Assembly (NCBI RefSeq): GCF_009932555.1 | Contig: NZ_BLJO01000007.1 | Coordinates: 199,956 to 263,955, forward strand | Origin: Steroidobacter agaridevorans | GTDB taxonomy: Bacteria; Pseudomonadota; Gammaproteobacteria; Steroidobacterales; Steroidobacteraceae | Direction: 5' to 3' | Length of the DNA stretch: 64,000 nt | In this document: positions 8,462-17,276 of the stretch, one piece after another | How the letters are laid out: each line of letters begins with the position of its first letter | Position numbering within the stretch: position 1 is the first letter of the stretch | Translations under genes and position numbers: made by a program | Notes under the pieces: model-generated | Told to the model about the DNA's origin: nothing | The model's database searches: none | What the model saw: the letters and a program-made list of their open reading frames with translations, nothing else

Positions 8462-9714
8462 TTCAAACCGCCGCGCTCTCGCAGTTTATCTTTCTTGCTC
8501 TTGCGCTTTCCCTTGATGCCACCGTTCGAGGCGCCAGCTGCGACCGGCGCCGCTGTCTCCACCGGCTCGAATCCCGGCACGATCTCGCGCGGCAGAATCA
8601 TTCGGTGCCGCTTTTCGATCAACCTGAAATGCGCCTCCGTGCTGGCGCTCACGAAGCTCACTGCCACACCCGATTGGCCAGCGCGCCCGGTGCGGCCGAT
8701 CCGGTGAATGTAATCGTCCGTGGAGCGCGGCAGATCGTAGTTCACGACAGCGGGCAAGTGCACGATGTCGATACCGCGTGCAGCGATGTCCGTTGCAACC
8801 AGGACCTGCAACTGCTGTGCTTTGAAATCCGCCAGCGCTTGAGTTCGTGCACCCTGGCTCAGCTCGCCGTGGATCGCCGCGGCGTTGATTCCTGCCCTTC
8901 GCAACTTCTCCGCCACATGCTCGGTCGAGTATTTGGTGGCGACGAAAACCAGCACGCGGGCCCAGCCCTGTTCCCGAATCAAGCGAAGTAACAACTGAGT
9001 GCGGCGAGGCGCATCCACGTGGATGGCGCGCTGAGCGATATCCGGCACAGTCGCCGGTGTGGAGGGAACATCGACTCGCAGCGGGTCTCGCAGCAGAGTC
9101 TCAGCAAGCGCGTCAACCTCGGGCGGAAACGTTGCGGAGAACAGCAGGTTCTGACGGCGCTCGGGCAACAAGCTCAAGACCTGCGCAAGCTCGTCCGTAA
9201 AACCGAGGTCCAGCAAGCGATCGGCCTCGTCCAACACCAAGGTGGCAACGGATCGCAGACTCAAGGCATTGTGCTCCACCAGATCCAGCAGTCGACCGGG
9301 TGTCGCAACGACGATGTCCGCGCCGCCTCGCAACGCCATCATCTGAGGATTGATGGATACGCCACCGAACACCGTGGCCACTTTGATCGGATCCGGCAGA
9401 TAGCGGGCGTAGCTTTCGACCGATGCGCCGACCTGCGCGGCAAGCTCGCGCGTGGGCACCAGAATCAGCGAACGAACGGGCCGCGGCGTTTCGCGCCTGG
9501 CTTGCGAATACCGCTGCAACAATGGCAGAACGAACGCAGCCGTTTTGCCCGAGCCCGTATGAGCGCACGCCCAAACATCCCGCCCGCTCAGCACGCCGGG
9601 AATCACCGCACTCTGAATGGGCGTCGGCGCGGTGTAATTCCTCTCTTCGACGGCGCGAACGATTTGCGGAGACAGCGCGAGCGAGATAAAGGTCGACTGT
9701 GTATCGGAGGTCAT
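8458..9714 (-). CDS. DEAD-box ATP-dependent RNA helicase, RhlE-like
   Basis: Start chosen at ATG 9714 (MTSDTQSTFISLALSP), which gives the normal helicase N-terminus; the open frame runs on upstream into the neighbouring dehydrogenase without homology. The 418-residue protein has AHTGSGKTAA (51-60), VLDEADRLLD, FSATFP, VATDIAARGIDI and HRIGRTGRAG, then a short basic tail (GGIKGKRKSKKDKLRERG) that may bind RNA. It is related to, but clearly different from, the convergent helicase next to it. Its last codons overlap that gene's stop. Confidence 0.94.
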   Translation of the reverse strand: MTSDTQSTFISLALSPQIVRAVEERNYTAPTPIQSAVIPGVLSGRDVWACAHTGSGKTAAFVLPLLQRYSQARRETPRPVRSLILVPTRELAAQVGASVESYARYLPDPIKVATVFGGVSINPQMMALRGGADIVVATPGRLLDLVEHNALSLRSVATLVLDEADRLLDLGFTDELAQVLSLLPERRQNLLFSATFPPEVDALAETLLRDPLRVDVPSTPATVPDIAQRAIHVDAPRRTQLLLRLIREQGWARVLVFVATKYSTEHVAEKLRRAGINAAAIHGELSQGARTQALADFKAQQLQVLVATDIAARGIDIVHLPAVVNYDLPRSTDDYIHRIGRTGRAGQSGVAVSFVSASTEAHFRLIEKRHRMILPREIVPGFEPVETAAPVAAGASNGGIKGKRKSKKDKLRERGGLN

Positions 9715-9754
9715 GCCGCCATGATCGCACGTGCGGAGGCCGGATCGCAGCCGA

Positions 9755-10786
9755 TCATGGCCGCAACACGGCTCGGCCGCGAATTTTCCCATCGCGCAGG
9801 CGCTGATACACGTCCAATGCCTGCTCGAGCGGGAAAACCTCGACCTCCGCACGAATACGACCTGCGGCGGCGAGCGCGATCACTTCCATCAGCTCGGTGC
9901 GCGATCCCCAGTAGGGAATGGTGACTTGGCAACCGTACTGCGGATTGTTGGCCGCATAGTGGACGACGCCACCCGCCAATCCGACCACCGTCAAACGACT
10001 ATTACGGCCGACGATGCGCGCGCCGAGATCCACAGTCGCCTGCGCGCCAACGAAGTCGAATACAGCCGTCGCCCCACGCGGGCCGGCGAGATCCGCGATG
10101 GCGGCAGCGGCAGCATCGGCGTCGCGCGTATTGATGGCATGCCGCACTCCTAACTTGCGGGCATGTTCGAGCTTGCTGTCATCGATGTCCGCGGCGATCA
10201 GCTGTGCGGGAGTCAGCGCCTGAAGGATCTGGACGGCCATATGACCGAGACCGCCAATGCCGATGACGACGACGGTCGCATCCGGCGTCAACAGTGGCAG
10301 GGCCGCCTTGATGGCGTGGTAAGGCGTCAGGGCCGCATCGGACAATGGCGCCGCTGCGACGGGGTCCAGCTTGCCGAGAGCAACGAGCAACCGGGCGGAT
10401 GGCACGAGCATATATTCGGCCATGCCGCCGTCGGAGCCCAAACCGCCCCCCATGGTTGCGAGGCTGGCGTGATTCTCACAGTAGTTTTCCGCCGACGTCT
10501 GGCAGGTGCGGCATCGGCCGCAGCCCCAAGGCCCATACACCGCGACGGCATCGCCCTCCCGCCATTCGCGCACCCCTTCGCCCAGCGCTGCGATATGACC
10601 GGCGTTCTCGTGGCCCAGCACGAAGGGACCTTTGAGACCGAGCTCTTCGTCGAGGACGTGCAGGTCGGAGTGACAAACACCGGCGCCGGCGATCTTGATC
10701 GATACTTGTCCGGGCCCGGGCCGGGGCGCCGGCACATCGACCAGCTGCGCTGGCTTGCCAGTTTCGATGAATCGAACTGCTTTCAT
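9755..10786 (-). CDS. Zinc-dependent alcohol dehydrogenase, medium-chain (AdhP-like)
   Basis: Start chosen at ATG 10786 because GGGAGGG precedes it and the product opens with the standard MKAVRF. The 343-residue enzyme has catalytic zinc ligands Cys38 (GVCHSD) and His59-Glu60 (GHENAG), four structural-zinc cysteines (89, 92, 95, 103) and a Rossmann motif GIGGLG (about 175-180). It oxidises a primary alcohol, or reduces the aldehyde, with NAD(P). It is a cytoplasmic enzyme unrelated to the PQQ systems suggested by the nearby mxa-like genes. It is transcribed alone. Confidence 0.92.
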   Translation of the reverse strand: MKAVRFIETGKPAQLVDVPAPRPGPGQVSIKIAGAGVCHSDLHVLDEELGLKGPFVLGHENAGHIAALGEGVREWREGDAVAVYGPWGCGRCRTCQTSAENYCENHASLATMGGGLGSDGGMAEYMLVPSARLLVALGKLDPVAAAPLSDAALTPYHAIKAALPLLTPDATVVVIGIGGLGHMAVQILQALTPAQLIAADIDDSKLEHARKLGVRHAINTRDADAAAAAIADLAGPRGATAVFDFVGAQATVDLGARIVGRNSRLTVVGLAGGVVHYAANNPQYGCQVTIPYWGSRTELMEVIALAAAGRIRAEVEVFPLEQALDVYQRLRDGKIRGRAVLRP

Positions 10787-10907
10787 GACACCCTCCCGCG
10801 TCGTCGGTACTCGCGCGACCGGACGTGAGATGGCTGACAAACGGACGCCGCCTGATCCAGCCCATTGCGCAACTGGAGAAGAAACAGAGCGGGTTGCGCA
10901 TAGTTCC

Positions 10908-10938
10908 CGCCGACCGCGAGAGGTTCCCGCGGTCGGCG
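10908..10938. terminator. Hairpin after the DUF2167 gene
   Basis: A perfect 11-bp GC-rich stem (10908-10918 with 10928-10938) with a 9-base loop lies 40 bp after the stop of the minus-strand DUF2167 gene. There is no T-run. It is probably a terminator or transcript-stabilising structure. The rest of 10787-10977 shows no gene. Confidence 0.5.
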
Positions 10939-10977
10939 CGAATTCGCACAGCTTGCCGGCGTCGAGCAGTAGCTAGA

Positions 10978-11886
10978 TCAGGAAGCGCCCTCGGCCGCTT
11001 CCTTCTTACCCTTGATGAACTTCATGATGGCGCCGCCGGCGGCGACCACCGCGATAAAGATGATCTTGGCGAACTTGAGCAGGAATGCGCCGACCATGGC
11101 GAGCAAGCCCAGCTTCTTGGCCGCCAACCCGCCGACCAGTGCAGCGAGCCCGTACGCGGCCACCTTGTCCGTCGAGGGATCGAAGTCGGCGTAGCGCTTG
11201 CCCGAGTTGAAGTCGGTGACGCTGAGCAGCTCACGTGCCGCCGACTTGTCGGTCTCGATCGCCGACGCCGCGGTGATCAGGTTCAACGAGATGTAGCCCT
11301 CGCGACCGAGCACATAGGTGTTGTAGTTGATCGAGGGATCCTGGTCTGCGCCGCCTTTGTCGCGAGCTTCCGCCGCCCAGATCAAGCGATGAGTCGACGC
11401 GTCGTAGCTCGGCGTTTCGACCCAGCGGGTGACTTCGATCGGCGCAATGCCCATTTGCTCGCGGTGCTCGTTGGCCGCTTCGGTGCCGTCTTTCAGACTC
11501 TGCAGCAGCTCGTCGGCATCCCAATCCTTGGCGTCGTCGTCCTTGATATAGCCGGCGGGCTCGTAGTCGAGCGTCACGAACCAACCCGCTTGCGATTCGG
11601 GCAGGATCAACCCCAGGAAGCGATCGTCGGTCTGGTTGCCCATCGCGTCCATGACGGCCTTGCCTTCCCGGGCCGGAATATAGATGTAACCGGCCGGCAG
11701 CTGCAGGCTGGCCTGGTCACGCAACTCGATCTTCGCAGGACCCGTCTGTTTGGCCGCATCCGCGGCGGCCCAGGCGGCCTCCCCCGGTGAAGGCTGCGCA
11801 TCCGCCGCCGCCTCCTCGGCCTGAATCGTGGAAAACGAAAACGCGAGCCACACCGCTGAGATCGCGGCGGCAAATCCTCGTGTCAT
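10978..11886 (-). CDS. DUF2167 family membrane protein
   Basis: Start chosen at ATG 11886, preceded by AAGGAGCA and followed by a signal peptide (WLAFSFSTIQAEE). The 302-residue product matches DUF2167: conserved LPAGYIYIP near residue 60, FLGLILPE, WFVTLDYEPAGYIKDDDAKDWDADELL and IEVTRWVETPSYD. The C-terminal ~60 residues are hydrophobic (GLLAMVGAFLLKFAKIIFIAVVAAGG) and end in a basic KKE tail. It is an inner-membrane protein with its main domain in the periplasm. The family has no assigned function and the neighbours do not suggest one. Confidence 0.8.
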   Translation of the reverse strand: MTRGFAAAISAVWLAFSFSTIQAEEAAADAQPSPGEAAWAAADAAKQTGPAKIELRDQASLQLPAGYIYIPAREGKAVMDAMGNQTDDRFLGLILPESQAGWFVTLDYEPAGYIKDDDAKDWDADELLQSLKDGTEAANEHREQMGIAPIEVTRWVETPSYDASTHRLIWAAEARDKGGADQDPSINYNTYVLGREGYISLNLITAASAIETDKSAARELLSVTDFNSGKRYADFDPSTDKVAAYGLAALVGGLAAKKLGLLAMVGAFLLKFAKIIFIAVVAAGGAIMKFIKGKKEAAEGAS

Positions 11887-12007
11887 GTCCGTGCTCCTTG
11901 TTATGCACCCGTGCGGGTGCTCCACCGTGGCCAGGTCGGAATTCGGACGGCATTCAACCACCGCCCCACGGCACGGCTTGTGAGCATCGTCACATTTCGC
12001 AGGGTCT

Positions 12008-12757
12008 TCAGAGCTTCCGCAGCCAGATATTCCGAAAACGGACCTCGTGCGAGTGATCCTGCAGACGGATCGGCATGTTGCCGTGAGCTTTATATATTGG
12101 CGCCCCAATGTAAGCCGTGGCGCCTTTCAGTTCGGCATTGTTCTGTATCAGCACGCCGTTGTGGAGCACCGTCATCCGCCCCGGCGACTTCACCGCACCG
12201 TCCGGCGCAAAGCGTGGCGCCGTGAAAATAATGTCATAGGTCTGCCACTTGCCGGCCGGCAGGCTGGCGTTCACGAGCGGCGGATGTTGTTTGTAGATGG
12301 CGCCCGCCTGGCCGTTGACATACGTTTTGTTCTCGAACGAATCGAGCACCTGAACTTCGTACACGTCCTGCAGGAACACGCCGCTGTTGGCGCGATCCTG
12401 ATCGACTTTGTCCGCCGGCAATTGCGGCGCGTACCATTCGACATGCAGTTGCACGTCGCCGAAGCTGGCGCGAGTTTGAATGTCGCCCGTGCCCGGCGCG
12501 ACCACGAGCTCGCCCCGCTCCACGCGCCACTTCGCCGGCCCGCCATCCTTCTCGCTTTTCCAGGCGTTCAGATTCTTGCCGTCGAAAAGCACGATGGCGT
12601 CCGAGGGCGGCGCGCCGGCGGTCGGCCCCGGCGTCACCTTCACCGGCACCGGCGACCACACTTCGGTGGGTTTCGGGTCCCCGGCGGGCGCATTCGCCGC
12701 GGACGCGCCCACTGCCAACAAGCTCCCGAGCACTAGCAAGAATTCCGGTCGAAACAT
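12008..12757 (-). CDS. Exported DUF1080 (3-keto-disaccharide hydrolase-type) protein
   Basis: The 249-residue product has a signal peptide (FLLVLGSLLAVGASAANA) and a concanavalin-like beta-sandwich of the DUF1080 family. Typical features are IVLFDGKNLNAWKS, the RANSGVFLQDVYEVQVLDS core and a C-terminal IRLQDHSHEVRFRNIWLR. Members are exported and often accompany sugar or polysaccharide catabolism; some cleave 3-keto-glycosides. GAGGGCCG precedes the ATG. It is divergent from the mxa-like operon. The substrate is unknown. Confidence 0.88.
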   Translation of the reverse strand: MFRPEFLLVLGSLLAVGASAANAPAGDPKPTEVWSPVPVKVTPGPTAGAPPSDAIVLFDGKNLNAWKSEKDGGPAKWRVERGELVVAPGTGDIQTRASFGDVQLHVEWYAPQLPADKVDQDRANSGVFLQDVYEVQVLDSFENKTYVNGQAGAIYKQHPPLVNASLPAGKWQTYDIIFTAPRFAPDGAVKSPGRMTVLHNGVLIQNNAELKGATAYIGAPIYKAHGNMPIRLQDHSHEVRFRNIWLRKL

Positions 12758-12884
12758 CGGCCCTCCGGCGAAAAAAGCTTCGGCGTCCAGACGCCACTGC
12801 CGTTTTTTACCACAGGTGGCAAATCGCCGCGAAAGTCACCAGACTAGTAAAACAGCGACTCGGGCATCCTGCCCTCGCGCTGTG

Positions 12885-12939
12885 GCGCAGAGGGGAAAAG
12901 GCGCGACTTTTCCCCCTGCGCTCGCCGCCTGTGGCGGCG
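12885..12939 (+). promoter_or_regulatory. Tandem hairpins in the leader of the MoxR operon
   Basis: Two inverted repeats lie 60-115 bp before the moxR-type ATG. The first pairs 12885-12900 with 12907-12921 (15 bp, one bulged base, loop GCGCGA). The second pairs 12923-12929 with 12933-12939 (7 bp, 3-base loop). They could terminate, attenuate or stabilise the leader transcript. Confidence 0.45.
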
Positions 12940-12999
12940 GGCACATCCCTGTACCTGGGGTGGCACGTGTAGCAGGTCGGTAGAGCGAGGGCCGGTCCG

Positions 13000-14022
13000 A
13001 TGGCTTCCGACGAACAGCTGCAGGATTGGCGGGCTCGGGCGTTGCGGGTCGAGGAGGAAGTCGCCAAGGCCATCGTCGGCCAGCGCGACACCATCCGGCT
13101 GATCAACGTGGCGCTGTTCGCTCGCGGGCACGTGCTGCTCGAAGGCGATGTCGGCGTCGGCAAGACGACCATCCTGCGTGCGTTCTCTCGCGCCATCGGC
13201 GGAGATTTCGAGCGCGTCGAGGGCACCGTCGACCTGATGCCCGGCGACCTCATCTATCACACTTACGTCGACGCCGAAGGCAAGCCGAGGATCGAGGCCG
13301 GTCCGCTGCTCCGGCATGGCGAGCGGCTCGCGACATTCTTCTTCAACGAGATCAACCGCGCCCGCCCGCAGGTTCAATCGTTGCTGCTGCGGGCGATGGC
13401 GGAGCGCACCGTCTCGGCCTTCAATCGAGAGTATCGGTTTCCGCACATGATCGTGTTCGCGGACCGCAACCGGGTCGAGAAGGAGGAAACCTTCGAGCTC
13501 GCGTCCGCGGCTCGCGACCGTTTCATGTTCGAGCTGCGCATGCCCACGCCCGTCGCGCCGGAGATACGCCGCGCACTGGTGTTCGACCCGGCTTTTCACG
13601 ATGTCGATCAATTGATCGAACGCGTGACGCCCGCCATTCTGCCGTGGCAGCAGCTCAATGAAATCGGCGCGGCAATCCAGCGCAGCATCCATGCGAGTGA
13701 GGTGCTGGAGCGTTACGTTCTGGATTTATGGGATGCGAGCCAGGACCCGGTGCGCTTTGGCGTGCGCCTGGACGGCGTCGACATGAGCAAGCTCATTCTC
13801 GCCGGCGTGAGCCCGCGAGGCATGATGTCTCTGACGCGTGCCGCGCGTGTCGTAGCCTGGCTCGCCGGCCGGACTCACATCACTCCCGCCGACATCCATG
13901 CAGTGGCTCCCTGGACGCTCGGCCATCGAGTGTTCTTTACGCCGGTCTACGAACTGCGTCGTGCGCAGCTCGCCACGGCGCTCATCGAACAAATTCTGGA
14001 ACACGTCCCGACGCCGCGCTGA
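13000..14022 (+). CDS. mxaR: MoxR-family AAA+ ATPase (MxaR-like)
   Basis: The 340-residue AAA+ chaperone ATPase has Walker A GDVGVGKTT (49-57), Walker B FFFNEINRA and the MoxR-typical RARPQVQSLLLRAMAE that follows. MoxR ATPases assemble or insert cofactors into partner proteins with vWA-domain helpers. It is the first of six genes in the order R-S-A-C-K-L known from methylotroph mxa clusters, where the set is needed for metal insertion into PQQ methanol dehydrogenase. An alternative is the Bat (aerotolerance) operon, but there the TPR gene does not sit between two vWA genes. Confidence 0.85.
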   Translation: MASDEQLQDWRARALRVEEEVAKAIVGQRDTIRLINVALFARGHVLLEGDVGVGKTTILRAFSRAIGGDFERVEGTVDLMPGDLIYHTYVDAEGKPRIEAGPLLRHGERLATFFFNEINRARPQVQSLLLRAMAERTVSAFNREYRFPHMIVFADRNRVEKEETFELASAARDRFMFELRMPTPVAPEIRRALVFDPAFHDVDQLIERVTPAILPWQQLNEIGAAIQRSIHASEVLERYVLDLWDASQDPVRFGVRLDGVDMSKLILAGVSPRGMMSLTRAARVVAWLAGRTHITPADIHAVAPWTLGHRVFFTPVYELRRAQLATALIEQILEHVPTPR

Positions 14023-14024
14023 CG

Positions 14025-14879
14025 ATGAGCACCTCACGCGAGTTTCACTACAGATTGCCGCGCCGATCCGGCGGCTGGCGACCTGGCTCGCATCCCGGCT
14101 CGAGCCTCGGCGCCGGCCAGGAGTTCGTTTCGCACGTGAGCCTTTACGACCGACCGGACCCGCGCCGCTTGGACCTTCGCGCCAGCCTGCGCGAAGTGCG
14201 AGGAGATTGGCTGGTTCGCGTCAATCGGCAGCGGGTCAGTGTGCCGGTCCATGTCATCGCCGATGTTTCGACATCGATGAGCTTCGGCTTTCCCAAGTCG
14301 AAGCTGCACGTCGTCGCGGACTTCGTGACAGCCCTCGGACACAGCGCCTTCCGTGTCGGCGATGCGCTCGGCATGTTTGCGTTCGATGCGCATGAGCGCC
14401 CCGACCTGTTCGTGCCAGCGCTGTTGAGCCGTGGCGTCGGCGACGTGATGGCGTCGATGCTGGCCAGCTGCGCAGGGACTGCGGGAAGCAGCGAGGGATT
14501 GGAAGAAGCCGCGTTGCATCTGGCCGGACGGCCTGGCTTGATCTTTCTCGCGTCCGACTTTCATTGGCCGCTGGATCGACTCGACGAAGTGCTCGATCTG
14601 CTCGCCCATGCCTACATCGTGCCGCTGGTCATCTGGGACCCGGCCGAGATTCAGCCGCCGACACGTGATGGGCTGATGCCCCTGCGCGACCTGGAGTCCG
14701 GTCGCCCGAGCACAGTCTGGTTACGGCCAAGCATGCGTGCGCGTTGGCAGGAAGCCGTGCAACGTCGGCGCGCCGACTTGAATGCGATATTCAGTGCTCG
14801 TGGCATTCGCCCGTTCTATATCAGCGGCGAGTTCGACAGCGAGGCGCTGTCGCACTACTTCTTCGAGGCCACGGCATGA
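14025..14879 (+). CDS. mxaS: DUF58 / vWA-like protein (MxaS-like)
   Basis: ATG 14025 lies 2 bp after the ATPase stop. The 284-residue product carries the DUF58 hallmark and a vWA-type MIDAS (HVIADVSTSMSFG), then FVTALGHSAFRVGDALG and FLASDFHWP. Proteins of this kind are cytoplasmic partners of MoxR ATPases. It has no membrane segment. Second gene of the six-gene module; its stop overlaps the next start as ATGA. Confidence 0.83.
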   Translation: MSTSREFHYRLPRRSGGWRPGSHPGSSLGAGQEFVSHVSLYDRPDPRRLDLRASLREVRGDWLVRVNRQRVSVPVHVIADVSTSMSFGFPKSKLHVVADFVTALGHSAFRVGDALGMFAFDAHERPDLFVPALLSRGVGDVMASMLASCAGTAGSSEGLEEAALHLAGRPGLIFLASDFHWPLDRLDEVLDLLAHAYIVPLVIWDPAEIQPPTRDGLMPLRDLESGRPSTVWLRPSMRARWQEAVQRRRADLNAIFSARGIRPFYISGEFDSEALSHYFFEATA

Positions 14880-15733
14880 GTGTCAGAAATGCGCTCGCGC
14901 TGCCGATACTCCTGGGCATGACCCATGCGGTCGCTGCTCAGCAGTCAACGCCTGCTATCGTCGAGCAGCCGCGGCCGTTCGGCTATGTGATTGGAGATCT
15001 GGTCACACAACGCGTGTTGCTGACGACGTCGCGCCGGGATTTCGAACCTACGGCGCTGCCGCCGGTACAACGCGTGAACATCTGGCTGGAGCGCCGCGCC
15101 CCCAGAATCGAAAAGACCTCGGACGGGCGTCGCTGGCTGGTCGTCGATTATCAGTTGATCAACGCGCCGCAGGCCCTCACCACGGTCCAACTGCCCGCCT
15201 GGGCGATAGAGGATAAATCCGGCGGCGAGCGCTTGCAGATTCCGTCCGCACCCATCAGCGTCGCGCCGCTGATCTCGACTTCGTCCGGCGCCGACCCGCT
15301 CCGGCCAGATCGGGAACCATCGATCATCGACACTGCCCCTGCGCGCGCAAACGTATTGCTCTGGTCGATCGCATTGGCTGTGACGCTGGCAGCGTGGCTC
15401 GCCTGGCTACAATGGCGCAATTGGCTGGACAGTCACAACCGGCCGTTCGCCCGCGCCCTCCAACAATTGAGCCATGTCGATGAGACGGCGCCCGAGGCAT
15501 GGCAAGCCGTGCATCGCGCGTTCGATCAGACCGCCGGGCGTGTTCTGCAAATAGAAACATTGCCCGCGCTGTTCGAACGGGCCCCGTATCTGCAGCCGCG
15601 GCGCGCGGAGATCGAACGTTTCTTCGCTCAGTCGAACGAGCGATTCTTCGGCGCCGGGCCATCCGGCGAGCCAGTGTCCGTGCGTGCGCTTTGCCACGAG
15701 CTGCGCCGAATCGAACGGCGGCACGAGCGATGA
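14876..15733 (+). CDS. mxaA: MxaA-like membrane-anchored protein
   Basis: The start overlaps the upstream stop (ATGA, 14876-14879). The 285-residue product has a signal peptide ending VAAQQ, a beta-rich periplasmic domain (DLVTQRVLL, VDYQLINAP), one transmembrane helix (LLWSIALAVTLAAWLAW, about 160-180) and a cytoplasmic helical tail (WQAVHRAFDQTAGR, FFAQSNERFFG, ending LCHELRRIERRHER). Layout, length and position match MxaA, reported to act in calcium insertion into methanol dehydrogenase. DUF4381 proteins of Bat operons are about half this length and lack the long tail. Confidence 0.75.
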   Translation: MSVRNALALPILLGMTHAVAAQQSTPAIVEQPRPFGYVIGDLVTQRVLLTTSRRDFEPTALPPVQRVNIWLERRAPRIEKTSDGRRWLVVDYQLINAPQALTTVQLPAWAIEDKSGGERLQIPSAPISVAPLISTSSGADPLRPDREPSIIDTAPARANVLLWSIALAVTLAAWLAWLQWRNWLDSHNRPFARALQQLSHVDETAPEAWQAVHRAFDQTAGRVLQIETLPALFERAPYLQPRRAEIERFFAQSNERFFGAGPSGEPVSVRALCHELRRIERRHER

Positions 15734-16743
15734 CCAGCGCAATCGCCTTCGAGCATCCCTGGGTGCTGGCACTCCTGCCGATTGCACTGCTGCCGTTGTT
15801 ACGCAGACGACGTGACACGCTCGCCTTTCCGTCTGTCGCCTGGCTGCCGCCGGATCGTATCGGCCGCATCATCGGCTGGCTCTGGCCGGTGTTTGCAGTC
15901 CTTGCTCTGGCGAGCAGCATCGTCGCGCTGGCTCAGCCGGGACGCCCGCAGACACAGGTACTGCGCACTGGAAAAGGCGCGGAGATCCTCGTGCTCCTGG
16001 ATCGGAGTCGCAGCATGGACGATCTGATGCTGCCGGCCAACTGGCGAGAGATCGATCCGGCCAGCTTGCTGTATCACCTCGCAAAGGGCCCGCAAAAAGC
16101 TCAGGTGGCGCGCGAGCTGTTGTCGCAGTTCGTCGCGCGGCGTCCGGACGATCGCTTCTCGCTGATGTATTTCAGCAATCGACCGCTGGGCGTCGTGCCG
16201 TTCACTCAACACGATGCAGTCATGCAAGCAGGCATCGCGGCCGGCGCCATCGGCCGTGGATTGGCCGACACGGAAGTTGGCCGCGGACTGATCGCGGCAA
16301 TCGCTCAATTCGACCAGCGCGCTTACTCGGGCAGCCGAATCATGTTGTTGGTATCGGACGGCGGCGCGCATCTGGACGCTGAGACGATGCAGCGGATCCG
16401 CTTCGGGCTCGCGCGCAATCGCATCGCGCTCTATTGGATCTATCTGCGTTCCTACAACAGCGCCAAACTCGATTCGACCGAGCCGCGTTGGGAGAACGCA
16501 CCCGAGATGGCCCTGCACCGCTTCTTCCAGACGTTACAAACGCCGTATCGCGTATATCAGGCCGAAGATCCGGGGGAGCTCTCCAGGGCAGTCGCCGACG
16601 TCGAGCGACAACAGAACCTGCCGCTCGACTTCCTCGAGCAGATTCCGCGTCAGGACTACAGCCGTGTGTTTCTCGCCGTCGCCGCGTTTTCGTGCGCAAT
16701 GCTGCTGTTGTATCGGTCCATGTTGCTGCGGGGCTTGTCATGA
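15730..16743 (+). CDS. mxaC: vWA-domain membrane protein (MxaC-like)
   Basis: ATGA overlap with the upstream gene. The 337-residue product begins with FEHPWVLALLPIALLPLL, a second membrane helix follows (WLWPVFAVLALASSIVALA), then a vWA domain with intact MIDAS (LLDRSRSMDD), and a last helix (VFLAVAAFSCAMLLLY). This BatA-like architecture is shared by MxaC. It probably works with the MoxR ATPase at the membrane. The gene order assigns it to the mxa type rather than the Bat type. Confidence 0.8.
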   Translation: MTSAIAFEHPWVLALLPIALLPLLRRRRDTLAFPSVAWLPPDRIGRIIGWLWPVFAVLALASSIVALAQPGRPQTQVLRTGKGAEILVLLDRSRSMDDLMLPANWREIDPASLLYHLAKGPQKAQVARELLSQFVARRPDDRFSLMYFSNRPLGVVPFTQHDAVMQAGIAAGAIGRGLADTEVGRGLIAAIAQFDQRAYSGSRIMLLVSDGGAHLDAETMQRIRFGLARNRIALYWIYLRSYNSAKLDSTEPRWENAPEMALHRFFQTLQTPYRVYQAEDPGELSRAVADVERQQNLPLDFLEQIPRQDYSRVFLAVAAFSCAMLLLYRSMLLRGLS

Positions 16744-17276
16744 AACGATCGATCGTTCATGGCACGTTCGCCGCAGTCGCGCTCGCGTGTGGAAGTCTGG
16801 TCGCATATCACGCAGCTCGCCTCGACCAGATCAAGCGCACCAACTCGGCGATTGCGAGCGCGCGCATATCGAACTTCGAAGCGTCCGTGCCGGAAGCCCG
16901 CTTTGCCCGCGCGCTGGCGCTAGCTCGCGCCGGTGAGTCCGATGCTGCGGTGAAAGGATACAAATCGCTGATCGACGGCAATCGCCGCGATCTGAGTCAG
17001 GCCGCGGCCTACAACCTCGGCAACCTTTATATGCGCGATGCGCTCGCCGATGGTGCGAGCGAAGCCTTCAGATCGCTCCCGCTCATCGAGCTGGCGAAAC
17101 AGCGTTATCGGGACGTCTTACGCAATGAGCCGGCGCACTGGGATGCCCGATACAATCTGTCGCGCGCGCTACAGCTGGCGCCGGAGCTCGAGCAGGAGAT
17201 CGAGGAAAAGGAAGAGCCGCCGGAGAGAGAGCAGAGTCCGAGCACCCTGCAAGGCGTGAGGATCGATCTGCCATGA
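16740..17276 (+). CDS. mxaK: MxaK-like TPR protein
   Basis: ATGA overlap with the vWA gene. The 178-residue product has an N-terminal membrane anchor (FAAVALACGSLVAYHA) and TPR-like helices (ARFARALALARAGESDAA, AAYNLGNLYMRDAL, PLIELAKQRYRDVL, HWDARYNLSRALQL), ending in an acidic tail (EQEIEEKEEPPERE). The pair AYNLGNLYMR and WDARYNLSRALQ is typical of MxaK. It is probably a scaffold between the two flanking vWA proteins. Confidence 0.75.
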   Translation: MKRSIVHGTFAAVALACGSLVAYHAARLDQIKRTNSAIASARISNFEASVPEARFARALALARAGESDAAVKGYKSLIDGNRRDLSQAAAYNLGNLYMRDALADGASEAFRSLPLIELAKQRYRDVLRNEPAHWDARYNLSRALQLAPELEQEIEEKEEPPEREQSPSTLQGVRIDLP

